From assembly GCA_900617975.1 (NCBI GenBank), contig UZAE01012191.1, forward strand, positions 1 to 54,055: a stretch of 54,055 bases of DNA, read 5' to 3'. This document shows positions 1 to 54,055 of the stretch, one piece after another (within the stretch, counting starts at the first letter, position 1; every line of letters begins with the position of its first letter). This stretch comes from Rodentolepis nana (lineage: Eukaryota > Platyhelminthes > Cestoda > Cyclophyllidea > Hymenolepididae). The position numbers and the translations under genes were made by a program. The notes below the pieces were generated by a model, which searched no databases, was not told the origin of the DNA, and saw only the letters and a program-made list of their open reading frames with translations.

Positions 1-1503
1 AATGATTTTTCATATTACGTTCTATCACATGTTTTGGGAATGGTATTTTTTGTCTTTTACTATGAATTCGATCACGCGTTGATCATAATTTTTTGTTGTT
101 TTTTGGTTTTCATGCCCAACGGCATGTCTTGATTGATTACTTAGGGAAATTGGCAAAATTACGTGCATTAGTTTTTCTACACATCATCTAATCCAGTCCC
201 AACAGGCATACCTTAAATGAAGCCAATTATTTGTGTTTTAAAATGATCGAGACTTGCGCGTCTGCTAATGAGATTGATCACCCAAATGCGATACTGTTGA
301 TCCTAAATTCACAGTTAATATTTATTTATTTATATCAAATGGTAGGCGTCTTGATGGTTATCATTAGCCCTTTAGTTGACTTCAGACTTCACAGAGGGGA
401 AGGAATATCAAATTGAAAAAGTCGAGAGGGGGGAACAGAAGAGTGCTTCAAAGATGTAAGAGACAAATACAAAGGTAGAAAAAAAGTGAGGTGAGTACTG
501 TAGAAATAGTCGAATATGACATAGAGTGAGGTGATGGTAGTTTTAAGTGAGAAGTCAACTGCCAGTTAATAGACTTTTTTGCCGTATGAATATACGTTGC
601 CCAGGGTGCACCATGTGGAGGTAAGTCTATCGCACACTCCACAGTTAATATTATTAACCACGCCAAAATATAGTGATTTGAGGAATACTAAATCCATCCA
701 CTATGCAATGACATTAGTGGTTTTGACGGGTATTGACTATGGAATTTATGTCCATCAATAGAGCTCCCCCACCCTTGGTTTCTTAACGTGTCTACGTCCA
801 CACTGCTCAGGACTTACCTACCATCTTCTGGAAATAAATAATTGCTCATGCTATACTGACACACCGAACCTTATTCTAGTGTTTTGTTCTTGCTGTATTA
901 GCTTTAAATGCGTTTCATTCCTTTTTCTGTTTGGACGCATTTTCGAAACGGGGTTAGCATATTTTTTGATGCACTTTATCACCATTATCACATTATCAAT
1001 TTACTAACTTGAGAAATGAGACAAAATTTTTTCATATTGATTTTAAGTCACAGTTAGTGTATGTTTTACTGCCAGCGTTCTTTCTCATTTTGGGTGATTA
1101 GGTGGGTCGTAAAATTGCTGAACTTGTTAATGAATCTACTCTCTTTACTACTTGGGTGAATTCAGAAATTACTAGTCATCAATTTGAATTAGGCGCTAGA
1201 ATCTGGCTTTTTCCCCAAAACCGTCAAATGCCTTGCTTTTAAAATCAACTTCCCCTTATTTATAATGCTCCTATCTGAATTGATGGTTGCAGCATAAATT
1301 TTTACTACATTTATGTACGTTCTTTGACTTGTAGACAGGAGGGGTACAAATGTATTGGCAGGTCATAGTCTATTAAGTCTAATGAGCCTGTCCCAATGAC
1401 TGAGAATTACCTGTCGTGTCTCTGCTTTCCATCAAATAGGCAAAAATCAGTAATTGCCTTAAATAGCAATAGCTACCAGACCTAATCGCTTTCACTTTTG
1501 CAG
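1..1503. other. Upstream intron sequence with one family A repeat
   Basis: No exon I can defend. Probably an intron of WDFY3 ending in the acceptor at 1503. It holds a family A retroposon (323-639) in reverse orientation. A stretch from 1102 after a TTAG is open for about 46 codons and faintly resembles the expected upstream helix, but none of its donors gives the required phase. Confidence 0.5.
310..652 (-). repeat. Family A retroposon copy A1 with 13-bp target-site duplication
   Basis: Element 323-639, reverse orientation. It is flanked by exact copies of CACAGTTAATATT at 310-322 and 640-652. The 3' end of the element is an AAAT-type tail (seen here as TTTATTTATTTATATCAAAT), and the 5' end has the family motif seen here as GTGGAGGTAAGTCTATCGC. 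The exact duplication plus A-rich tail indicates insertion by target-primed reverse transcription. Confidence 0.85.
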
Positions 1504-44854
<43,351 letters not shown>

Positions 44855-45761
44855 AGAAAACGTTTTTCCCTGTACATTTCAATCTCACATCTGTATATTT
44901 CAACTTCCCTTCTATGATTATGCGTATCACATTCTACTTAAATTCACTTAAGTAGAGTCGTGTTTGCTGTGAACTCCTGAGTAAATTTACTTTTGATCTG
45001 TGATGCTGTCATTAATACATCCCATTTATTTATCCTTTCATTATTTTTTTCTTCATTTTATTTTCTTTCTGAATCTTAAGCTGAATTCAAGTGATCATCT
45101 ACTCGATTGTGTTCTCTCATTATATGTGAAATTAAAATTTTTTAAATAGAGTAAAATGTAAAAACGGCATTATACTTTGTTGATCATATTTATTATTTCG
45201 ATTAAAACGTGAAATTTATGGGGAATGTTGTTTAAAATTGTGAATAATCAATTCGGGCTAATTTTGGACAAATCGTTGAGAGGAATAAGTGTCATGTTTC
45301 CCACTTCCTGGTTCAATAATTTCGGTGACCAGAAGAAAGCCTTTGAAATAACCTGTTAATACAAAACGAATTTTTAAATCTCGGAGAAAAATCATATGCT
45401 AAGTAAGCATTGGATATGCAAATATATGTTATGTGTAATTTACTATTATAATTCGAACCAAAACAATATTTCGTTTTACATTCTGGCTCTTACTAAAGTA
45501 CCAAATAGTTGGTTTCTGTATTGTCAAGCTAATCATAAGTGCTATTTGAATGCTAATTTTTTGAGAATTTATCAATATAACCATTTGCATGGCGATCTGC
45601 GTAAAAGTTTTTCAAACAGCGCTCTTGGGCTTGAAACTCTTCTGTCCCTACCACTGTTGGGGTCAGCTCAAGTGACTCTGGGCTTTAGCCCACGTTGAGT
45701 GCTGACAAGTATAATTTCACTCCAATCTTAATGCGCGCATAATCGTTCATGGCTCACAGAC
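44855..45761. other. Convergent intergenic region / 3' UTRs
   Basis: Between the two stop codons. Possible plus-strand polyadenylation signals of the ATTAAA type lie at 45131-45136 and 45201-45206; I see no AATAAA close to the WDFY3 stop. The open stretch 45396-45698 has no homology. Confidence 0.5.
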
Positions 45762-45833
45762 TCATTGAATGTAGCGCTTTTGGGAAGCAAAAATCAGTTC
45801 CAAGAAGACTAACTGGTGAGTTGTTCGTAATCC
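45762..45833 (-). CDS. Minus gene terminal exon, tentative
   Basis: Acceptor TCTGAGGCGCAG, then GLRTTHQLVFLELIFASQKR and YIQ before TGA. Phase agrees with the exon upstream; no homology to support it. Confidence 0.5.
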   Translation of the reverse strand, partial: GLRTTHQLVFLELIFASQKRYIQ

Positions 45834-48800
45834 CTGCGCCTCAGAGAAGCGCACACAAATTTCGCTTCAGAAGGCATAAATAACTTGAGTGATAAGCTTT
45901 CTACTTACCTCGCGATTTGTGGCGGCCAATCTGCAGATAGGTTGAAGGAAGTTCCAAATTCTATCCTCCGAGACCTTTAGTAATGAGAAATTGTAATGAA
46001 TATACCACTTTTTACCAAGAATAAGTCTTGAATGATAACTGCATGTACCAAGTGTTCTCATAATCTTTACTCTAAGTTTTCACTTAATTTGGCTTTTGAT
46101 TTCTTCAACAGGGTTCACAAGGATTAATGGTTCTATTACTGGATATACTCAAAGTACCTTACAAGTAAACGTGAAGCTTGTTTAAATTTCTAAATTGAAG
46201 TCCATTTTCAAAAGGTACCAATTAAAATCCAAGAGCCAATTCAAAGTCCCATAACTTAAACCCACATTGTGATGGGATATTCCACGGAGGGTAATTTTAC
46301 TAGAAAATAAACAAAATCCGAACGAATTGAGTGAATGACAGACTAATTTTCACCCGCCTTTTCCTCACTTAGACCATCGTTCTTTTCTTATCTCATCAAG
46401 TTATGAAGTAGACGTGTGTGTGTTTTAGGTATCAATTGTGTCTGGTTTGGCATTCATTACTAACCCCACTTTTGCTCTAACTTTGGTAACAATTTCTGCA
46501 CCCTTGGATCGCACGAAAGTTCAGCCTATATTCAAGCAAGTGTGAAAGTAAATTTAGTCACATAAGGCACAATTGCTTCTTCTTCGTCTCGTTTGCCTCT
46601 ACAATTTGTTTGATGTCGAAAACGTTGTTTATTTAAAATAGGGCAAGACGCTTACATCAGCTATAGGAATACCCAAGTACTCAGTTGTAATTGGTGTTGT
46701 TAATTTTAAAGCCAATGGAGGAAGGTAGAGGGAAGCATTGACGGTGACTTCACGCCAGTTGCCTTTCAAAGCATACGCTTCTAAATTTCTGCTCCTCACA
46801 ATTTTCTGTAAAGAGTAAAGAGAAGTTATTCAACACTGAAAGGAAATATGGCATGATTCATGAAGTGGAGCTAGAGTTCTAGATAAATATTTAGGTGACT
46901 TGAGGTGAATTGATGTTCATCAACGTCAAGACTAACACGGCACTTAGGAAATAAAGAAATGATAACTTAGATGGAACGAGAATGAAAAGCTTGTTTCTCT
47001 GTTGTGACCTTGTTGTTTCCTAAATACTAGCTTGGGGTCGAGCTGAACCATCTATCATTTAAGTTCGTTTGGTCATCGCTACTCTGCAAAATAGAGGTGG
47101 TTAAAGAGATTCCCTGATTGCAGAGAGGGAGCTCAAAGGACATGGAAGAGGTTCCAAATGTGGGATGTTTAAGTGTCGATGTGAGTTATTTTATGGGATG
47201 AACGTTTGGGGAAAGAGACGTGGACCAATGACGCTCTCAACGCAATACGAGAAGTCATTCCGTGTCAATTTATTGGGTGGACTATTCGTGGTTGTGCACT
47301 TTGATATATGGTCACAAACAAGTTCATACTGAACCGTCGTACGTCTTTAAGCGCTTTATTTTAATTAATTCGAGGTGTGCGATAGACTTACCTCCACGTG
47401 GTGCACCCTGGGCTGTGTGCGATAGACTTACCTCCACGTGGTGCACCCTGGGCAGCGTATTTTCTTACGGCAAAAAAGTCTATCACTCGGCTTTCGTTAT
47501 ATTCATACGGCAAAAAGTCTATTAACTGGCAGTTAACTACGATAGACTTACCTCCACGTGGTGCACCCTGGGCAACGTACTTTCTTACGGCAAAAATTCT
47601 ATCACTCGGCATTCGTTTTTCAATAGACTTACCTCCACGTGGTGCACCCTGGGCAACGTATATTCATACGGCAAAGTCTATTAACTGGTAGTTGACTTCT
47701 CCACATACGGCAAAAATGTCTATTAACTGGCAGTTGACTTCTCACTTCAAACTACCAAATAAAAAAGTCTATTATTCGGCAGTTGACTTCTGACTTCAAA
47801 GCGGCAAAAAAGTCTATAAACCGGCAGTTGACTTCTCACTATCGGCAAAAAAATTCTATTAACCGGCAGTTGACTTCTGACTTCAACGGCAAAGTCTATT
47901 AACTGGTAGTTGACTTCTCCGCATACGGCAAAAAAGTCTATTAACCGGCAGTTTTCTTCTCACTTCAAACTACCATGACCCCCCTATATGTCCTACATTC
48001 TCATACGGCAAAAAAGTCTATTAACCGGCATTTGACATGACTTCAAACTACAATCACCCCACTGTATGTCAAATTCGACTACTTGACTTCAAACTACCAT
48101 CATCCCACTCTATGCCATATTCGTAAATTCGACCACTTCAACAGTACTCATCTTACCTTTTCTCTTCGACTTCTCACTTCAAACTACCATCACCCCACTG
48201 TATGTCAAATTCGACCCCTTCCACAGTACTCACCTCACCTTTGCTCTACTGTCGACTTCTTCCACAGTACTAACCTCACCTTTTTTCTACCTATTTCTCA
48301 CTTCAAACTACCATCACCCCACTGTATGTCATATACCTCTGACTTCAAACTACCATCACCCCACTGTATGTCATATTTCACCACTTCCACAGTACTCACC
48401 TCGCCTTTTTTCTACCTTCAGTTGACTCTGACCCCACTGTATGTCATATTCGACTAAGGCAGTTGACTTCTCACTTCAAACTACCATCACCTCACTTATG
48501 TCATATTCGACCCCTTTCACAGTAATCATCTTACCTTACTGTGTCATATTCGACTACTTCCACAGTACTCACCTCACCTACAGTTGACTTCTCACTTCAA
48601 ACTACCATGACCCCACTGTACGGTAGTTGACTTCTGACTTCAAAGACAAAAAAGTCTATTGATCGGCAGTTGACTTCTGACTTGCAAAAAGTCTATTGAT
48701 CGGCAGTTGACTTCTGACTTCAAACTACCATCACCCCACTCTATATCATATTCGACTATTTTTACAGTACTCACCTCACCTTTGTCCATATTCGACCATT

Positions 48801-51800
48801 TCACAGTACTCACCTCACCTTTTTTCTTAAATTCGACCACTTCAACAGTACTCATCTTACCTTTTCTCTTCGACTTCTCACTTCAAACTACCATCACCCC
48901 ACTGTATGTCAAATTCGACCCCTTCCACAGTACTCACCTCACCTTTGCTCTACTGTCGACTTCTTCCACAGTACTAACCTCACCTTTTTTCTACCTATTT
49001 CTCACTTCAAACTACCATCACCCCACTGTATGTCATATACCTCTGACTTCAAACTACCATCACCCCACTGTATGTCATATTTCACCACTTCCACAGTACT
49101 CACCTCGCCTTTTTTCTACCTTCAGTTGACTCTGACCCCACTGTATGTCATATTCGACTAAGGCAGTTGACTTCTCACTTCAAACTACCATCACCTCACT
49201 TATGTCATATTCGACCCCTTTCACAGTAATCATCTTACCTTACTGTGTCATATTCGACTACTTCCACAGTACTCACCTCACCTACAGTTGACTTCTCACT
49301 TCAAACTACCATGACCCCACTGTACGGTAGTTGACTTCTGACTTCAAAGACAAAAAAGTCTATTGATCGGCAGTTGACTTCTGACTTGCAAAAAGTCTAT
49401 TGATCGGCAGTTGACTTCTGACTTCAAACTACCATCACCCCACTCTATTACTTTAACGGTACAAGTCTATTAACTGGCAGTTGACTTCTCACTTCAAACT
49501 AACAAGTCTATCAACCGGCAGTTGACTTCTGACTTCAAACTACAATGAGCCGACTATTGCCCCATCCACAGAACTCATCTTACCTTTTTTATGCATTTAT
49601 GTCTTTCTGTCTCACTTCAAACTACTATGGCCCGACTATTTGTCATATTCGACCCCGTTCACAGTACTCATCTTACCCTTTTTATGCCTTTGTGTCTGTC
49701 TGTCTGTCTCTTTTAAAGTAATGTCTATTAACCGGCAGTTGACTTCTGACTTCAAACTACCACCACCCCACTGTATATCCTATTCAACTACTTTCACAGT
49801 GCTCACCTCACCTTTTTTCTACCTTTGTGTTTTTCTCTTTTACATCTTTGAAACACTCTTCTGCCCACCCCTCTCAACTTTTTTCACTTTAATGTTCCTT
49901 TCCTCCTGTGAAACCTGAAATCAACTAATGGGCTAATGATAACTATCAAAACGCCTGCCATTTGATATAAATAAGTCAATTTTAATTAGTGCGAACGAAC
50001 CACTAAAGCCAGAATACCACTGTAACGATGACTTACCGAAAATGAAGACAGTGGAGCAATTGTATCAAGTATTTCTCTAAATCGAGTGTTGAAAAAGTAA
50101 AAACACTCTACTCAAGCTAAATATTTTTCAGCCCTCGGATTATTACTATGAAGCTTAGATTGATAAACCAAAATGATGCATTTAATTGGGCGGTATATGG
50201 ATAGTTCATAGAAATAACAAAGACATTTTACAACTTACTTTAACATTTAATTCGGGTTTTTGGAATTCGTAACCAATTTTTTTCACTATCTCAGGTGGTA
50301 TTTGCAAATCGGGGATTTTATGAAACAGTTTATTGAATCCAATCACAAATTCATTAGCAGTTCGGGTAATAGCTGAATTGATTGACATTTTCAACCATTC
50401 TATTTCATCGGGATGATCTGAAAGATGGAGAGAAGTCTTTATAAATAAAATTATTTTCCCTATTAATGCACATGTTTACACTTTACGACAAAAATAGTAC
50501 CATTGTCAAGAGACGAATTTTAATCAACTTCGTTTGTATTAAAATAAGTAGCAGCAGCTGACCTTACAGGAAGAAGTGGGAAGAGTTGCAACTCATGAGA
50601 TTTTTTCCACTTGGGAAATAAATTTATTAATTGAATATAAAAGACTTGTTTGGTTGCCTAGCAAGTTCAAGTTGCAAGGAAATCAAGCCATCATTATTTG
50701 TAGACAATTTTCTCTCACTGTCCCAAGACTTGAACGTTCATAAACACTGTCTCAAAGCATAACTTGATCTAAACACAAATCCCTGAACGAAATGGGAAAA
50801 ATTTAAACAATCACTTCACCTTTCTGTCAACAAAATTTTCTCCCAGCCTTAATCATACTTTTGTAGAGATTTAAATGGACCAAGTAACCAAGTTGCATTA
50901 TTATTATTATTTTAAGTATGCCCAGCAATGCAAAATAACCAATCGAACCACTTTCTGCAGATATGCGTAAATGGTCAATAAAGCAGTCATATTCGACAGA
51001 TATGTGGATTGCACAATGTTCCCATGAGTAATTCAAAGAACCTCTTTCCTACTCGAAAAATCTGAAAATTTCGCGTACTTGCAGAAATCTTAGCAAATTG
51101 GTCATCGATTTTACGCAACATCGAATAATGTTGATTGTGAACAATGTCTAAAAATGTTAGTAATTGGCAAACATATACAATAATAACTTTAACTTTAAAT
51201 TTTCCATGTTCTCTCTTTCTTGGTAGTATCCCAGATAATTTTGGATGCAAAGTTATTCCTGAATAGTTTTCAAAAGAGGTTTGCATGGTTTAGCCTAAGC
51301 CAGTTTATGCCGTATCCACCTCAGCTGCCTGTTGGTCCTCCATGGTAACATATTTTCTGTATATACTCGCAAGATTTTTCTTATATGTCAACTCATGGGC
51401 AAACAGAATGAGATATAAAGTAGAAATGAGTATTCTAATGGTAGGAACTTCTGCGTTAACAGCTTACATGTACCTTCTCTAGGTTTGAATAGGGCAGTTG
51501 GCAGAAGATTTTTAATTGAGTCGATGAACTTTTGCGCGTGAGATTCGATGCTTTGCAGAATTCTCGTAATCAGTTCAGGTTGGTAAAGTTCTCTGGTATC
51601 CAATTTCTGCAAAGATTAGTAGAGATTTGAGAAAACATTTAGCAGAATATTAAACATTAGTTGTTAACTGAATGCTATTGCCTTCATTTTCAATTTACAT
51701 TAAGACCTTTTGGAGGGGGTTATGTTTATTGCTAATATATTACCCTTCAGTATCTCCTCATGATCCCTGATACATTTATCTCAAAATTATTTGCGAACTC

Positions 51801-53171
51801 AATTGCAAATGTGCTATTGACCTCCAAGTATAAGATATATGGGAAATGAATTTCGCATTATTCAGAACTTCTCCGTTTCAATTCATTTCTGCATTCTAAC
51901 TAATTATCAGACAACAATTTGTAATCGAGCTTACTGAACAGGTGAAAGGTACAAAAACTTTAATTCTACCACAATGATCTAGGTGCTAGGCTGAAGTTGA
52001 CTCATCTGTTCATAGGTATTAGTTCTCTTCTTGTTAATAATTTTTGAAGACCAAACCCCCCCCCCCGGCCGAGTTAAAAACAGTATTTGTTCAAACTAAC
52101 TAACGAGGTGTATATATTGGCATTTATAGTAGGAAATGGGTTATTTAAAGACCACTTGTGAAAGGGGTGCCTCCCGTGAATAGATATTGAGTCACAAACT
52201 TCGAGTTGTGTTTCTTGGCGTAATTTCAATTATTCATTGTTCAAACCCAAACTGTTATAAAACGAAATCAATATAAAATAAAGACTTCAACAGGTGTGGG
52301 GCGTAGAAATAATGTGTCTTCATAATAATATTATTTAAGATTTTTCTCATCGAAAGCAAACAGAAACCCCTCGCAAATACTAGTGCTGTAAGTTAACTAA
52401 CTTGTTGTTATTGCTTGTGAGTAACAAATAATTATCTTATTCAGCTCTTTGAACATAAATTAAGTTCGATGCGAATCACAGACGGGTGGACTGGACACAC
52501 TCTTCATCGGCTATCACGAGTAGGAAAAACTGGATCTCTTTTATCTTCACAATTAAATGGCATTTAAAAACACCAGGAAAATAATAGAATAAATTCAAAC
52601 ATTAATACACATACAACAAACATTCCAACTTACAGTGAACCATGCTTGAGCCTGATTAAGCAAGTCAATAGTTTTTTCATACAGCTCATCACCAAGGCTA
52701 GAATTTGATAGACGTTTGTTTGTGAAATGCTCCATAGCAAATGAGGAAATCAGGTCTTGAATATGCCTTTTGACAGTAGACCTAGTCTCCTCCACCATCG
52801 TCATATTTAAGAGATCATGCTTTTGGACCACTCCTTCAACGAAGGGGTTAATGAAGCTCTCCTCCATATCTCCTATTAAGTAAGGAATCTTGGCTGCAAT
52901 GGAATTCTTCAGCACATCAACCTATTAAGTGATATGCAATTATGAACCAATACCAGCATTTCATCCATCAAGTAAAAGCTAGAAAGTAAACTAACAAAAA
53001 TGTCATAAAGAAGGTCCCTTCTCCAGAACTGATTGAAATGATATACGCCACTTTTATCGTCTAAGTAAGTGAAAATTTCAGCATCGAGAACTTTTTCGCT
53101 GTTATTGTAGCTATGCCAAATTTGACCGAAAACATTCAGCAACGAAGTCATCTTTCCTTCCAAAACAGCCT
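45762..53171 (-). CDS. Unrecognised spliced gene, 3' part (eight exons, about 378 residues)
   Basis: Overall model; exons follow. Exon ends carry standard AG/GT sites and every phase agrees from 53171 to a TGA at 45764-45762. The N-terminal two thirds is helical with many charged residues (for example QFWRRDLLYDIF, MEESFINPFVEGVV, RTANEFVIGFNKLFHKIPDL). The C-terminal part looks strand-rich (NWREVTVNASLYLPPLALKL). No signal peptide, transmembrane segment or named motif is visible. The helix-then-strand pattern loosely recalls lipid-transfer or apolipoprotein-like proteins, but that is only a guess. The start lies beyond the window's right end. It converges on WDFY3. Confidence 0.75.
45909..45974 (-). 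CDS. Minus gene exon 7
   Basis: Acceptor TTACTAAAG, strong donor GAG|GTAAGT. Encodes VSEDRIWNFLQPICRLAATN plus RE. 66 bases, phase 0 at both ends. Confidence 0.65.
45975..46655 (-). other. Intron of the minus gene
   Basis: 681 bases. A possible extra exon near 46466-46533 (reverse strand, AELSCDPRVQKLLPKLEQKW after an AATATAG) has no donor in the phase required by the next exon, so I left it out. Confidence 0.5.
46656..46805 (-). CDS. Minus gene exon 6, strand-rich segment
   Basis: Acceptor TCTTTACAG, donor GAT|GTAAGC. 50 codons, KIVRSRNLEAYALKGNWREV then NASLYLPPLALKLTTPITTE; alternating hydrophobic pattern typical of amphipathic strands. Confidence 0.85.
47358..49994 (+). repeat. Expanded family A element (2.6 kb) with one flanking duplication
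   Basis: Element 47374-49978. Flanks ATTTTAATTAATTCGA (47358-47373) and ATTTTAATTAGTGCGA (49979-49994) match 14/16. Inside, the head (GATAGACTTACCTCC...) starts at 47381, 47421, 47541 and about 47622. Then come many copies of the next module (GTCTATTAAC plus GGCAGTTGACTTCT) to about 48050, then the CTACCATCACCCCACTGTATG and CCACAGTACTCACC modules to about 49600, and finally a single tail ending CATTTGATATAAATAA. Module order follows the family consensus throughout. A normal copy is about 300 bp. Confidence 0.9.
48124..49448 (+). repeat. 621-bp apparently perfect direct duplication
   Basis: 48124-48744 and 48828-49448 line up at a constant offset of 704 with no difference where I compared them; the 83 bases between are also family A modules. 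The units are themselves built of repeated modules. Confidence 0.88.
50239..50417 (-). CDS. Minus gene exon 5
   Basis: Acceptor CATCTTTCAG, donor AAA|GTAAGT. HPDEIEWLKMSINSAITRTA then NEFVIGFNKLFHKIPDLQIP; amphipathic helical. Confidence 0.85.
50418..51078 (-). other. Intron of the minus gene
   Basis: 661 bases; an open stretch at 50827-51036 has no splice support. Confidence 0.6.
51079..51147 (-). CDS. Minus gene exon 4
   Basis: Acceptor ACATTTTTAG, donor GCAA|GTACGC. Encodes IVHNQHYSMLRKIDDQFAKI plus SA. 69 bases. Confidence 0.75.
51148..51467 (-). other. Intron of the minus gene
   Basis: 320 bases; nothing seen. Confidence 0.6.
51468..51606 (-). CDS. Minus gene exon 3
   Basis: Acceptor AATCTTTGCAG. 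KLDTRELYQPELITRILQSI then HAQKFIDSIKNLLPTALFKP. Two in-phase donors: GTAAGC (exon end 51468, preferred) or GTACAT (exon end 51474). Confidence 0.8.
51607..52633 (-). other. Intron of the minus gene with a C-run
   Basis: 1,027 bases, AT-rich; a homopolymer of about 11 C at 52056-52066. No exon seen and phase is kept without one. Confidence 0.65.
52634..52921 (-). CDS. Minus gene exon 2
   Basis: Acceptor CACTTAATAG, donor ACT|GTAAGT. 96 codons, VDVLKNSIAAKIPYLIGDME and ETRSTVKRHIQDLISSFAME; helical, with a conserved-looking charged pattern. Confidence 0.88.
52996..53171 (-). CDS. Minus gene exon 1 in window
   Basis: Acceptor TACTTTGTAG, donor TTT|GTTAGT. AVLEGKMTSLLNVFGQIWHS then VLDAEIFTYLDDKSGVYHFN and QFWRRDLLYDIF. 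A 74-base intron separates it from exon 2. Confidence 0.82.
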
Positions 53172-53288
53172 CTACAAAGTAAAATATAACTTTAATAAAC
53201 GAATTTCATCTGATTAATCCAATTATTTCAAATCTGGTATTGGCCAATATTCATTATTATTTATTTAAAGAGTGAGTATCTAATAAAC

Positions 53289-53362
53289 TTCATCTGTTCA
53301 GTTTCTTGAATTCTGATTCTCGAATATAGAACCCTTTTAATCCCCTCATTAATCGATTTAAG
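53289..53362 (-). CDS. Possible further upstream exon of the minus gene
   Basis: A very good acceptor (TTTATTTTCTCTCAG) is followed by LKSINEGIKRVLYSRIRIQE then TEQMK. Style fits the gene, but the visible donor (GTTTAT) leaves two bases, which does not match exon 1. Boundaries unresolved. Confidence 0.3.
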
Positions 53363-53711
53363 CTGAGAGAAAATAAATCAAAGATCCATGTCCTTAAAAT
53401 GATCCAAAGATTGTTGTCAGCAGTACGATGCTGAATGATGGGTGTTCTGATTACTGCTTGACTGTTAATGTTGGGCCAATATGGATGAATGGCGAAGTCC
53501 TGATTGAAAAGTCACTCTGAGAGAGCTGGTCACAAAAGCATTTGAAAGGGGGAGACTAAATCTATTAACAATACTTCGCATGAGAATGAACATTCTATCG
53601 AAAATGCTGTTGAAAGCTCATCTTCAAGCATATGTGCACGAATAATATGTTAGTGCAAAACAAGGCAAATAGTGAATAAGTGTTAAGTTAGACTGAAAGC
53701 GACATTTATAC
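53363..53711. other. Right-hand stretch without assigned gene
   Basis: About 350 bases. Weakly open on both strands around 53400-53640 but without splice-supported exons. Confidence 0.5.
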
Positions 53712-54055
53712 CGTTTGTCCTAGGGTATGCAATAGACTTACCTCCATGTGGCGCACCCTGGGCAACGTATATTCATACAGCAAAAGTCTACAAATCCGCA
53801 GTTGACTTCTGACTTCAAACTACCATCACCTCACTCTATGTCACATTCGACTATTTTCACAGTACTCACTTCACCTTTTTTCTACCTTTGTGTTTGTCTC
53901 TTACATCTTTGAAACACTCTTCTATTCCCCCCCCCTTTCGACTTTTTTTCAATTTGATGTTCCTTCCCCTCTGTGAAGCCTAAAGTCAACTAAAGGGCTA
54001 ATGATAACCATCAAGACGCCTGCCATTTGATATAAATAAATAATCGTGCGTCCTA
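53712..54055 (+). repeat. Family A retroposon copy A9
   Basis: Element about 53723-54044, forward, full length from TGCAATAGACTTACCTCC to GATATAAATAAATAA. Flanks CGTTTGTCCTA (53712-53722) and CGTGCGTCCTA (54045-54055, at the window end) match 9/11. Confidence 0.8.

Larger units (their letters stand above)
46806..50238 (-). other. 3.4-kb intron hosting the expanded family A element
   Basis: Joins minus-gene exons 5 and 6 in phase 0. Its centre is the 2.6-kb repeat at 47374-49978. No exon seen in the remaining parts. Confidence 0.7.

Noticed and set aside
323..639. Family A as a DNA transposon (MITE) because of the internal AATAGACTT/AAGTCTATT pairing
   Set aside because: The pairing is internal to one end, there are no terminal inverted repeats, and duplications are 12-14 bp with an A-rich tail, which fits retroposition.
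1102..1240. Open stretch after TTAG resembling the helix expected before exon 1 (KIAELVNESTLF)
   Set aside because: No donor leaves the two bases exon 1 requires, and the similarity is too short.
45396..45698. 100-codon ORF between the two genes
   Set aside because: AT-driven composition, no homology, and it lies in the presumed WDFY3 3' flank.
46466..46533. Minus-strand exon candidate AELSCDPRVQKLLPKLEQKW
   Set aside because: No donor gives the phase of the next exon, and exons 6 and 7 already join in frame.
47398..49129. Long open reading frames on both strands within the repeat array
   Set aside because: They arise from repetition of non-coding family A modules whose repeat units keep frames open; single copies have stops.

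Overview
The window is AT-rich animal nuclear DNA with spliced genes. It fits a compact-gene invertebrate, and I think a parasitic flatworm (probably a cestode) is most likely. That placement is inference: it rests on introns mixing many of about 66-95 bases with several of 1-11 kb, on the sequence divergence of a recognisable animal gene, and on an unrecognised neighbour. Two single ambiguous bases (4340 and 8782) show this is a draft assembly.

Plus strand, 1504-44854: nearly all of a WDFY3/ALFY (Drosophila blue cheese) orthologue. It is rebuilt here as 43 exons whose phases agree throughout, giving about 3,626 residues. Order: armadillo-like helical region, LamG/concanavalin-like domain, long helical middle, PH-BEACH module, WD40 repeats, C-terminal FYVE finger. 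Roughly the first 300 residues lie upstream of the window. By family knowledge the protein is a PI3P-linked scaffold for selective autophagy of aggregates. Two parts look unusual: the FYVE finger has altered spacing and ligand residues, and the linker that carries the LC3-interacting motif in vertebrates is strongly shortened.

Minus strand, 53171 down to 45762: the 3' part of a second spliced gene, converging on WDFY3 with about 0.9 kb between stop codons. Eight phase-compatible exons encode about 378 residues of a protein I do not recognise.

Repeats: a short retroposon-like family (A, about 260-320 bp, AAAT-rich 3' tail) is scattered through the introns in both orientations. Several copies have exact 12-14 bp target-site duplications. 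A second family (B, about 395-480 bp) has a different body but shares the last ~85 bp of family A. The most striking object is 47374-49978, in an intron of the minus-strand gene. It appears to be one family A insertion, with a single flanking duplication, that has grown to 2.6 kb by internal tandem expansion while keeping the order of the consensus. It contains an apparently perfect 621-bp duplication.

I found no rRNA, tRNA or CRISPR arrays. Promoters for both genes lie outside the window.
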